A stretch of DNA of 64,000 bases from Excoecaria cochinchinensis (Eukaryota; Streptophyta; Magnoliopsida; Malpighiales; Euphorbiaceae), in assembly GCA_947683425.1 (NCBI GenBank), contig CANTUQ010000327.1:149498-213497 (forward strand). Reading direction: 5' to 3'. This document shows positions 36,560-46,048 of the stretch, one piece after another. A program made the position numbers and the translations under genes. Positions within the stretch are counted from its first letter, which is position 1. Every line of letters starts with the position of its first letter. The notes beneath the pieces are model-generated. The model was not told the origin of the DNA, did not search any database, and worked only from the letters and a program-made list of their open reading frames with translations.

Positions 36560-37247
36560 CCAAGATAAGGTTAAAGCAATCAGGGAGATGCCAACGCCTC
36601 GGAAGGAAAAAGAAATCAGGAGTTTTTTGGGCAAATTGCAATATATTAGCAGGTTCATTTCCAAGCTTGCTTCAGTATGCGAACCGATTTTTAAACTCCT
36701 TAGGAAGAATTAGCCAGTTAGGTGGAATGATGACTGCCAAAAAGCTTTCGATATTATCAAGGAATACCTTCTGCACCCCCCAGTTCTGTGGCCGCCGTAG
36801 CCAGCCAGGCTATTAATCCTTTATCTAGTAACAGAAGAGAATTCCGCAGGCGCTATGATGGCCCAAGAAGATGAATTCGGGGTTAAATTTGCGGTTTACT
36901 ACCTTAGTAAGAAATTCCTTCCTTATAAAGCCAAGTATGTCGAGGTGGAAAAGATTTGTTTAGCAGTAATCTGGGCTTCAAAGAAACTAAGACATTATTT
37001 CCATTCTTATAAGGTGTAGGCGGTCGCAAAACAAAACCCTCTCCGATACCTTGAGGAGGCACCCTCTTTGCTAGGAAAAATGGGAAGATGGCTGTTATTG
37101 CTACAAGAGTTTGATGTGGAGTACATCACCAGAAAGACCATTAAGGGTCGGGCAGTTGTAGAGTTCTTAGCTAACCATCCGATCGAAGGAGATCAATTGG
37201 AATATGAATTTCCTGATGAGGATGTATGGCCCATCACAATGTAGAAG
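36560..37247 (+). pseudogene. pol: Tat pol, RT connection and first RNase H domain
   Basis: Frame 3 continues from RT: RSFLGKLQYISRFISKLASVCEPIFKLLRKN, then a TAG where Gln is expected (about 36712). The Ty3-type RNase H follows: FDIIKEYLLHPPVL, LVTEENSAGAMMAQEDE, YYLSKKFLPYKAKYVEVEKICLAVIWA and LRHYF. It ends in WLLLLQEFDVEYITRKT and an A-V-V-E-F-L-A tail where a D is usual. Further TAG stops lie near 36799 and 37017. The domain looks degenerate at the usual first catalytic Asp. In an active element it removes RNA from the RNA:DNA hybrid. Confidence 0.85.
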
Positions 37248-37640
37248 TGGCAGATGTACTTCGATGGAGCAGTGAATAGCAAGGGAGCTGGAGTAGGAGT
37301 AATTTTGGTGACCCTAGAGGGTGAAAAACTCCCCTTAGCTAAGAAGTTAAGATATGGAGCCACCAATAACGAAGCTAAGTATAAAGCCTGCATCTTCGGG
37401 TTGGAAGCACTCTCAGCTGTGGGGGGCAAAACTAGCTGATGTTTTTTGAGACTCATCTTTGGTGATCCACCAGGTCAGAGGTGAATGGTCCATTAAGGAG
37501 GAACGGTTGCTACCCTATGTGGAGTGTTTGACAGGATTAAGTAGCCAATTTGAAGTCTGCACTTTTAGCCATATGCCTCGAGATGAGAACCAATTAGCAG
37601 ATGCCCTAGCCACCCTTGTATCTATATGGGATAACCCAGA
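37248..37640 (+). pseudogene. pol: Tat pol, second (archaeal-type) RNase H domain
   Basis: A second, distinct RNase H follows: MYFDGAVNSKGAGVGVIL (first Asp), RYGATNNEAKYKACIFGLEAL (Glu) and, after a frameshift near 37440, the DSSLVIHQVRGEW strand and the closing RDENQLADALATL (Asp). These are the marks of the archaeal-type RNase H that Tat-lineage elements carry besides the ordinary one. The frame moves from 3 to 1 in this domain, and a TGA lies near 37437. Confidence 0.85.
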
Positions 37641-38985
37641 GGGGGTAGTTATGAAGCCTGTGCTGGTCTTTAGTTTGGATAAGCCATGCTTTGAAGCTGA
37701 GCAGGTGATGGATGTTGAGGTCGACGATGGAAAACCTTGGTATTATGATATCCAGAATTACTTAGAGAGGTCAGTTTTCCCAGAAGAAGCCACTGAGAAG
37801 GATCAAAGAATGATTAGAAAGCTATCCTCTCAATTCATCAGTGTGGATGGGACATTGTATAAGAGGCAAGTGGATGGTATTCAATTAAGATGTTTGGCAG
37901 AGAAGGAAGATGAAAAAGTTATGGAAGAGGTTCATTTTAGGGTTTGTGGAGCCCACATGAATGGTTTAGCATTAGCAAAGAAGATCATGCGCCAAGGATT
38001 TTATTGGCTTACAATAGACGCTGATTGCTCAAAGTATGTAAAGCAATGCAAGTTATGCCAGCAATATGCGGACATGAGGCACGTACCGATTTCAGAACTA
38101 CACAATTTGACGTCTCCATGGCCATTTGCAGCTTGGGGAATAGATATAATTGGGGAGATATATCCTCCAGCATCTAATGGACACCGGTTTATTGTGGTCA
38201 CTATTGATTTTTTCTCTAAGTGGGTCGAAGCTGAATCTTTCAGAAAGGTGGACGCTAGGGACATGGCCAAGTTCATCGACTGAAATTTGATATGCAGATA
38301 TGGCCTCCCACACCACGTCGTGTTGGATAACGGGGTACAATTCTTAACGAAAACTAAGCAGATGCTCCAAAAGTATGGAATCCAACATCACAAGTCCTCT
38401 CCCTACAGACCATAGGCAAATGGAGCAGTTGAGGCGGCGAATAAGAATGTCAAAAGAATATTGGCCAAGATGGTACAGACTTATAAAGATTGGGCAGCAA
38501 AGTTACCTTTTGCACTCTGGGGCTACAGAACCAGTATCAGGACTTCGATAGGAGCTACCCCCTTTTCCTTGGTTTATGGGACAAAGGCAGTTTTACTAGT
38601 AGAAATTGAGCTGAAATCGTTGAGAGTAATATCAGAGGCCCAGCTGCCAGAAGCAGAATGGACGCAGCAGTGGTTGCTACAACTGAACTTGCTGGACGAG
38701 GATAGGATGCTGGTCTATTATCACAATCAGGTCTACCAGAAGAGATTAGCCCAGTCTTTTGGGAAGAAAGTCAGAAGGCACCCCCTAAGAGAAGGAGATT
38801 TAGTCTTTAAGAAAATGAGGCCAGGGGTCCCGAACTTCCGAGGTAAATTCAGACCGACTTGGTAAGGAACTTTTGTTCTGAAGAAGATATTATCCAAAGG
38901 GGCTGCAATCTTGACAGACAGTGATGGAAACGAGTTCAAGAAACCAGTCAATGTCGATAGATTAAAGAGGTTTCATGGCTAAAGA
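37641..38985 (+). pseudogene. pol: Tat pol, integrase
   Basis: Frame 1. The zinc-binding HHCC module reads HFRVCGAH ... CKLCQQYAD (about 37930-38070). The catalytic core follows: WGIDIIGEI (first Asp), RFIVVTIDFFSKWVEAE, VLDNGVQF (second Asp, about 38325) and ANGAVEAANKNVK (Glu, about 38430). The C-terminal part has ALWGYRTSIRTSIGATPFSLVYG and, near the end, GDLVFKKMRP and VNVDRLKRFHG. No chromodomain is visible. Stops at 38281 (TGA), about 38413 (TAG) and 38863 (TAA) break it. The intact enzyme would insert the DNA copy. Confidence 0.9.
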
Positions 38986-40076
38986 ATAAAATAAAAAGAA
39001 GAGAATAAATGCCCAGCGGGTCAAAAATCGAAAAAAGGCGGCCTTGCCAAAATTGGGTGCCCTGTTAGGGTGAAAACCGAAAAAGGCATCCTGGGCAAAA
39101 ATTAAAGGCTGAGGGAAAATGGTCAATCATGAAAACCCGAGAGGGCTTATTGATAACAGGAGTTTTGATCCCTTTAGGATCCATCTCGAGATTAGATGCG
39201 ATTTTGTATTTTGAGACTAATGTTAAATAATGATCATGTATAATGAAATCGCATGAAAACATTTACATGTATGCTCATTTTGAGTAATTAATGCCATTAT
39301 GAAGAAATAATACATTATTTTTTGATACATGCGATTGTCCACTATTGTTTTGCTGGCGAAGGATTTAGCTTAAAAAATAAAAATAAAAAAAAAGGCAGTT
39401 AGGAATAAAAACCGTAAATGGCTCTCTAAGCAAAAGTTAGGTCGAAGGGCAGGGTGAAAACCTGGATACAGGCAGTCTGTCTAATAAAAATAAATAAAGA
39501 AAAAGCCGCTAGGATAGGTTGGGTCCATCCTAGGCAAAAATAAGGCATAGGGTCATGTGAAAATCCCCGATGGGACGCATTCCCTGCAAAGAAAAGCTAG
39601 TGTGAAAACCCACAAGGGGCGCACTACCTTCAAAATAATGACTTCTGATGCATGGAGGGATAAGATAGCATAAACTCTGATGATTCCACCTAGGACAGTA
39701 CAAAGCCTAATTCAAGCCATGAGTCAAAATTCAGACCATACACTCATTAACCAGGGGGCAAAAATGCGCACTTGATTATTCACCCTGAGAAGATTATAAG
39801 TCAGAATCCCTAAACTAAGTAGCATCCCAATTAAGATCCTCAAGAACAAAACTGTGCTTCAATACCCAGACCACCTGGATGGATTCATTGCTTGCATTTT
39901 GCATAAGCATGCACACATTCACACGCATAATTTGCCTTTGGGCATTGGCTTTAATTTTGCAGGAGACATTAGACAGTGAAGCTTATCTAGAAGCACACCT
40001 CAGCAAATTCAGGGAGTATGCAAAAGGATTGTATACAAATAAATAATTATGTAAATCTTTTCTTTTTTTTTTCAGG
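38986..40076 (+). other. Spacer between pol and the 3' ORF, with short hairpin motifs and splice acceptors
   Basis: No ORF is supported. A motif of the type GTGAAAACCC-n3/4-AGGG recurs at least eight times, including about 39071, 39131, 39452, 39556 and 39602, each able to fold into a tiny stem. Two acceptor-like sequences close the spacer: ATTTTGCAG at about 39952-39962 and a long pyrimidine tract ending in CAG at 40061-40075. Confidence 0.7.
40058..40076 (+). promoter_or_regulatory. 3' splice-site-like sequence immediately before the 3' ORF
   Basis: CTTTTCTTTTTTTTTTCAGG runs directly into the ATG at 40077. Pyrimidine tract plus CAG/G is a strong plant acceptor pattern. It suggests that the 3' ORF is translated from a spliced RNA, as known for downstream genes of some other retroelements. 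The donor has not been located. Confidence 0.6.
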
Positions 40077-41864
40077 ATGCCTCCACGACGTGCTCCATCT
40101 AGAGAACCAGCAAGTGCTCCACCTCCAGCATGGATGGATGCTACACAAAGACGAAAGTTTAAAGCACTAGGTGGTTCACGGTTTCTGTCCAGTAAATTTC
40201 TATCCCAAACATTTTTGGAGCAGATGGGCATGTGGGAAGAAGTCAGCATGTTGTTAGCAGCTATAGGTTGGACGGACTTCCTTACACCAGCTTTTCTCAC
40301 CTACTCAGAGGTTACTAGGGAGTTTCTGGCTACGCTTAAGTACGGGAGGCTTTCAAGATCAAATACAAACTCTGAAGCTATATCCTTTCGGGTCCAAAAT
40401 ATAGAGCATACGATGAGTCGCCAGGATTTTGCATAGATCATGGGTCTTCCGATGGGAAATCAGGAACAGGTACCAGGTGGAGTAATTTTTGCACACCAAT
40501 GGGAAATGATCACGACACCAGGGGCCCATTATGACTGCAACACAGCGAGGAGCACTTTATTGGCCTCACAGGTATATAGGTATGTTCAGAGGGCTTTAGC
40601 CAGCAACTACTTGGGTAGAACTAGTAGTCCTAGCGCCATTAGCACAGCAGAGATTTGGAGTCTATGGGCTATGGCAATAGGGACCCCACTCAATATTAGT
40701 CACGAGATCATAGCCGACATGGTTAGACAGAGTTGGAGAGCTACAACGCAGATATGTATAGGCAGGGTAGTCACTAGGTTGCTACAGCATTTAGGACACT
40801 ACCCCGACACATTTGGCCAGCCTGTGGACAGAGACATTTATGTCAATTAGGCCCTTGCCAAATATATGGGTATGGTTGAGTAGTTGCCTGGACAGGCAGG
40901 AGAGTATAGACTTCTTACTATGGCAAAAACTTGACAGATGTACCGTTTGCCTCCACTCGCGGCTGCCACACCGTTCGAAGATCAGTTTTAGGGTGAGGGA
41001 GATCTTCCACAACCTCAGACAGATGAGGAGTACTATCGCCCGCAACCAGTGGAAGAAGAGCCTCCACAACCTCAGATAGGTGAGGAGTATTATCATCCGC
41101 AACCAGTGGAGGAAGAGCTTCCACAACCTCAGACAGATGAGGAGTGCTATCATCCACAACCAGTGGAAGGAGAACTTTCACACCCTCAGACAGACAAGGA
41201 ATATTATCGTCCACATCCAGAAGAAGAAAGGCCTCACTCGCCGCCAGACTATACGGATATGGACATCATTTTGGATGACTTTGACATTGACCTGAGTGAT
41301 CTTTTTCATGCTTCATTATCGCAGCCAGTTCCTCTAGAAGGTCAGATACACCCTCCTCCTTAGATGTATGCTTCGGAGGTGGGTCCCCAGATATATAGGA
41401 GGTATCACCCTTATAATCGTCCAGATTATCCGGGGGCATTTACTTCAGCAGCTCCTCCACCACCACCTAGGCCCGGGATAGAGCAAAGCCAGATAGGTAT
41501 GGAGGTCCTCATCCAAACTATACAGAGGGAGATTATAGCAACATTGGAGGTCAGGTCCCAGCGCTTTGATGAAAGGCTGATGGCTGTGGAACAACGAATG
41601 GGTGAGAGACTGATGGCTATGGAGCAGCACATGGGTGAGAAGCTTATGGCTGTAGAGCAGCGAATGAATGAGAGATTGATAACTGTAGAGCAGTGTATGG
41701 ATCAGCGCATGAATGAAATACTACAAACCATAGACAAGAGATTGCAATGCATAGGGCGGTGCATGAAGGAGACACGACAGCACCAAGACAGACCCAGGGA
41801 GCCCACAAGAGCCTCCTACACACCTATGAGCCACGAAGGATCAAGCGATGCATGCCAACCATGA
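40077..41864 (+). pseudogene. Extra 3' ORF of Tat element (Athila ORF1 / plant transposon protein-like domain, P/E repeats, coiled coil)
   Basis: One frame of about 596 codons from ATG 40077, broken by stops at 40436, 40850, several between 40880 and 40990, and 41361. Residues 1-20 are basic and proline-rich. Residues about 25-255 resemble the domain annotated as retrotransposon ORF-1 / putative plant transposon protein (FLEQMGMWEEVSMLLAAIGW, LTYSEVTREFLATL, ISFRVQN, IWSLWAMAIGTPLNISHEI). About four 19-residue units rich in Pro, Gln, Glu and Tyr follow (41001-41228), then a proline run and four 11-residue repeats (RLMAVEQRMGE type) that predict a coiled coil. No signal peptide or membrane segment is seen, so it is not env-like. 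Its function is unknown. Confidence 0.75.
41001..41228 (+). repeat. Four 57-bp coding repeats (Pro/Gln/Glu/Tyr-rich)
   Basis: Each unit encodes about 19 residues of the type PQPQTDEEYYHPQPVEEEL. The units are similar but not identical, and the last is most diverged. Confidence 0.88.
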
Positions 41865-42144
41865 TCTTTTGATCGATGTTCAGGGAGATTTATGATTTTT
41901 GATGTAATTTGTGTACGAAAATAATATCTATATGGATGACCTTTGTTGTGCTTTACATGTTTGGATACCCTTTAAATAAAAAAATAATAATTTTGAGCTA
42001 TGGATAATGAAATGACAAAGACTAGAATCGTATGATAAGCTACAAATTGGTAAAATCACGACAATTGAACCTGCATAAAAATTAAATAATTGAAATGATC
42101 ACAACGATACATTGATCTGACCGGAGTTTATTTTATTCAGGAGA
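41865..42144 (+). other. 3' untranslated stretch before the hairpin array
   Basis: AT-rich sequence without an ORF; it shares a CAGGGAGATTT phrase with the Tat fragment at about 7295. Confidence 0.55.
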
Positions 42145-42900
42145 GCAACCCTCGCGTTTTGTAAGTCTGGAGCAGACTCGGCGCATCGTCATCCGCACTT
42201 TGTAAGTCTGGAGTAGACTCGGTGCAACAGTTCTGCACTTTGAATCTTGGTAGCGATTCAGTGCAATCACTTTGTAGTTTAGTTAACAGCTCAGTGATAT
42301 CTCAGAACTTTCGCACTTTGAATCTTGGTAGAGATTCGGTGCAAGCACTCTGAATCTTGGTAGCGATTCAGTGCAACCTCAGAACTTTCGCACTTTGAAT
42401 CTTGGTAGCGATTCGGTGCAAGCACTTTGAATCTTGGTAGCGATTCAGTGCAACCTCAGAACTTTCGCACTTTGAGTCTTGGTAGCGATTCGGTGTAAGC
42501 ACTTTGAATCTTGGTAGCAATTCAGTGCAACCTCAGAGCTTTCGCACTTTGAATCTTGGTAGCGATTCGGTGCAAGCACTTTGAATCTTGGTAGCGATTC
42601 AGTGCAACCTCAGAGCTTTCGCACTTTGAATCTTGGTAGCGATTCGGTGCAAGCACTTTGAATCTTGGTAGCGATTCAGTGCAATCTCAGAACTTTCGCA
42701 CTTTGAATCTTGGTAGCGATTCAGTGCAACCTCAAACACTTTCGCACTTTGTAATCTTGGTAGCGATTCGGTGCAACCACACTGTAGCCTAGATGGCAGC
42801 TCAATTATGCCCAAAGACATCCGCACTTTGTAGTCTTATTAGAGACTCGGTGCTGCTCGAGAGAGCATTCTTTGCATTTCATAAGTTCGGAGCGGACTTG
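42145..42900 (+). repeat. Hairpin array with exact 77-bp period
   Basis: The phrase CGCACTTTG recurs at 42312, 42389, 42466, 42543, 42620 and 42697, exactly 77 bp apart. Each 77-bp unit contains two stem-loops of about 32 and 45 bp. In each, GCACT and GAATC pair with GATTC and AGTGC around the loop TTGGTAGC. Flanking variants keep the fold with other bases: AGTCT pairs with AGACT at 42155-42215 and near 42830, and GCG with CGC at 42150-42175. It lies between the 3' ORF and the polypurine tract. Confidence 0.9.
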
Positions 42901-43060
42901 GCGCATCACCATTTAAGGATAGAACCCGCATCTCGCAAGTTCAAAGTAAGTTTGCAGTTCGAGAGATTCTCATAACAATAGGAAGGATGTCGCCTCAGGT
43001 ATGCGCTTCTTTCCTGTTTCCTGAATTTTGGCTCAACTAGGCACCTATATGCTAGTTTCC

Positions 43061-43077
43061 CAAAAATTGGGAGCAAC
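43061..43077 (+). promoter_or_regulatory. Polypurine tract region before 3' LTR
   Basis: CAAAAATTGGGAGCAAC directly abuts the 3' LTR start. A near-identical CCAAAATTGGGGGCAAC precedes the Tat-type LTR at 53748. It would prime plus-strand DNA synthesis. Confidence 0.7.
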
Positions 43078-43313
43078 TGTAGACACCGGGTCCCGAGTCG
43101 GTCCAAGATCAGGATTACCCGATGATGAAAATAAAGACTAATTCACGAGTAAGAAAATAGGAATCGATCATCTCTTTGTCAAGTTCTTTTATTTTCCTCA
43201 AAATCCTTTTAAAGTGTTTATTCTTATTTTTTTTTATTTTTATTTGTATTTTTATTTTTATCCATGTTTTTGTATTCATTTTATTATATTTTCTAAAATA
43301 AAAAAAAAATAAA

Positions 43314-43520
43314 AATCGTGAGCGTCGTGCGCGGCAGCTCGCCTGCGGCAGCGGGCAGGCGCTGGGCGCAGCGCCTGCTGCACGCGAAAAGGGTGACGCA
43401 CACCCTCCGCGTGAAGCTACGCGTCGCTAAAGCGCCCGCCGCGCGCAGCGCGCCCGCTCGCCCAGGATCGGCGAGAAACCTCACCGATCCTGCCCAGTCC
43501 CTCGCCGACAGCCCCGTTTT
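43314..43520. repeat. GC-rich island of 3' LTR
   Basis: Homologous to 24937-25095 but with an additional roughly 50-bp segment (about 43330-43380) with GGCAGCG and GGCGCTGGGCGCAGCGCC-type palindromes. Confidence 0.75.
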
Positions 43521-44613
43521 CCGCCGATTTGTGATTTTTTTCATTTTTAGGTTAAAAAATGATTTTTTCAGATTTTATCAAAATTTAATAAATATTTGTC
43601 AAATTGGGTGGAAATTAAAAGATAAAAAATAATTAAAAATAAATAAAACTGTTAATTGTCCATATTTGACTTTGGGATTTGATATTGAATTTTTGAGTGT
43701 TTTTTGTTGAAATTTGTGAGGGGGGATCTTGGAAAAATCTGTAGGGGAGCTGGAGAGGGCAGAGGAAGTGAGTTTTTACGTGAGTTATTTTTCATTTTGG
43801 TGGAGGAGAAGAGATTGGTTTTTTTGAGAGTAAGAAAAACTCCCTCTAACAAAATATATTTTTCTAAGTCATTTAGAGAGAGTATTCTTGCATTTTGCTG
43901 GAAAAACAAAGAATTGAATGTTCGTGGAGTTCATCTTTTCTTATTCTTAAAAATTAAAATCACTTTCTTCAATCTTTTTAATTCTCATCTTTTTTAAATC
44001 TACAAGTTTTCTTCTTAAATTCTATTCTAGTTTTTTCTTATATCTAAAATTTTATAGAACTTGAAAACTTTGAGAAAGGAAAATTAATTCCTTAACTTGA
44101 GTTTTCTCATCAAACATCAAATACAAAAAAAATCAAATCATTTTTGAGTATTAGTGTTCTTGAGTTTTTTTGAGATAAGAACTCAAGATTTTCTTGAACA
44201 TTTTTGAGTTTACTCTTGAATCTTGACAAGTATAATAGATTGAGACATCTTGCTTCCATATGACTCAATTCTGAGGGTAAAGATTCTTGGATCCATTTTT
44301 TTTATCTCATTTCATTTTATTTATGTTAGATTATTTTATTTTGCATTAATGCATGTATGTTTTTTTTTGGGTTGAGATTTATTTTCTAGCATGAGTTTTC
44401 CATCTTTATTTTGTCCTTGTCATGAAAATGGATAAAATACATGATGTTTAGGGGATGAAAAATAGGATTTGCATGATGTTTTATTTTAGTATTATTTCTT
44501 GTGATTTTTTGCATGCTTAAATACTAATCATTTTATGTTGCATGCTTGATTGTCTTATTCTTATTGCATGTTTGATTGTCTTACTCTTGTTTATTCATCT
44601 AATTTTATTGGTT

Positions 44614-44614
44614 G

Positions 44615-44671
<57 letters not shown>
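44614..44671. repeat. (ATT)n microsatellite of 3' LTR
   Basis: A single run of about 19 units, shorter than its 5' LTR counterpart. Confidence 0.95.
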
Positions 44672-46043
44672 TATTGTTATTATCATCATCTATTATTCTT
44701 ATTATTATCATTATTTTTATTGTTATTGTTATTATTTTTATTGTTGTTGCGATTGGTATCATTATTGTCATTATTTTTATTATGGTCATTATATTTTGCA
44801 TGGTGTTATTTCAAGATTTAGCTTTTGTCATTATTATTAATATTACCTTGCATGATTTTTTCTTCTATGTGTGATTTTAACATGTTAATTAGTATGTCCA
44901 ATTTAATCTATTTTATGTATTCTATTGGTGTGTTAATTTTACACTTGATTTCTTTTATTTTTATTATTAAATAATTTTGGAATTATTGCTAATTTTTTAT
45001 TGTTGTTTTTTGGGGGTAAAATATCGTGCTTATTTATTTGAGCATTTATCATGACCGAACTCCTCGCGACACGTAGGAGTTTACATCACTTGGGTGAGAC
45101 ATTTCCTATCTCTATTTATGTGATTGTTTTTGCTACTAAATAAAATAGTTTATTTTATACGCGTGCTAAAATGAAAAAAATCACAAAAATATTTTGCACA
45201 ATTAAATTGGGATTCTTATTAATAAATTGGGACCAATGTCCTATATTTTAGCCCGAAAGGCATAAATATTACGGACTAAAATGAAGAGTTGATTTATTAA
45301 AAATGGGATCACTCATCCCGATTTTCACTACAAATATCAAAATAACTCTTCGATCCCTTTTTAAGTGAGCATGAAGGAACCAATGTTTCTGAACCAAATA
45401 AATATCCCGATTTATGTATGTCCCCCCTTTTCGATTGATTTTGTGTGATTGTTTAAATTTACGTTTATATTTTTTAGGACCTTGTAATTAATTATTTTTG
45501 GGGCAATTTTATTTCATTTTGGGATTGTATTCTGTCCCGATTTTTATTTAAATTCAGCTTTTATTTTTCATTTGGAGATTGTATTTGTCCCAATTTTCAT
45601 TTTGTAAATGGCATGGCTTTGTGTGTTTACCGCTTTATTTATTGTTTTATTTATATTTTTCTTTTATTGCCTCCTCGATGCTTGAAGTGCGCTTTAAATA
45701 AATTGCATTAAACGCATGAGATGAGAAGTGAAATTTTAAAATTTAAAAACCAATTTATAATTAACTAAAGACATGAATAAGTGTGAAGTTCCGAACTGCT
45801 CTCTGGTTTAGACCAATATGAGGTTAACATTTCTCGATTTCTTGTAAATTGGGTGGCGACTCCAAAATATCTCAAAAGTGCCGAAAGGTGTTATGACGAT
45901 GGATGGTCCTTTTTAATGTTCTATTGTGAAAGAAGGTGCCGAAAATATCTCATAATACCTAAGATTTAAAAGACGCGAACCAATCACTCGAATCCTAAAA
46001 GCGGGTTCAAAGAGGGCCTTTGCTAGGTTCGGCGCGCGTCACA

Positions 46044-46048
46044 CACTC
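46044..46048. repeat. Right target-site duplication CACTC of Tat element
   Basis: Identical to 24694-24698; the host LTR continues at 46049 with CATTTC. Confidence 0.95.

Larger units (their letters stand above)
24699..46043 (+). mobile_element. Tat-lineage Ty3/gypsy retrotransposon, both LTRs present, with nested hAT
   Basis: Two LTRs of about 3 kb (24699-27794 and 43078-46043), a primer site, gag, pol with two RNase H domains, an extra 3' ORF, a hairpin repeat array and a polypurine tract, flanked by CACTC. Without the nested hAT and its duplicated target the element is about 17.6 kb, very large for the superfamily but normal for Tat/Ogre relatives. Dual RNase H and the order PR-RT-RH-aRH-IN support the Tat lineage. 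All ORFs contain stops, so the copy is dead. Confidence 0.95.
43078..46043 (+). mobile_element. 3' LTR of Tat element (2966 bp)
   Basis: Starts TGTAGACACCGGGTCC and ends GCGCGTCACA. It is highly similar to the 5' LTR, with a longer GC-rich island, a shorter ATT run and scattered substitutions. The last bases match a proper CA terminus. Confidence 0.95.

Noticed and set aside
40077..41864. Envelope-like gene
   Set aside because: No signal peptide, transmembrane segment or furin-like site could be seen; the domains are soluble-type.
42312..42780. CRISPR-like regularly spaced repeats
   Set aside because: Repeats are continuous tandem units without unique spacers, in a plant retrotransposon; no cas genes.
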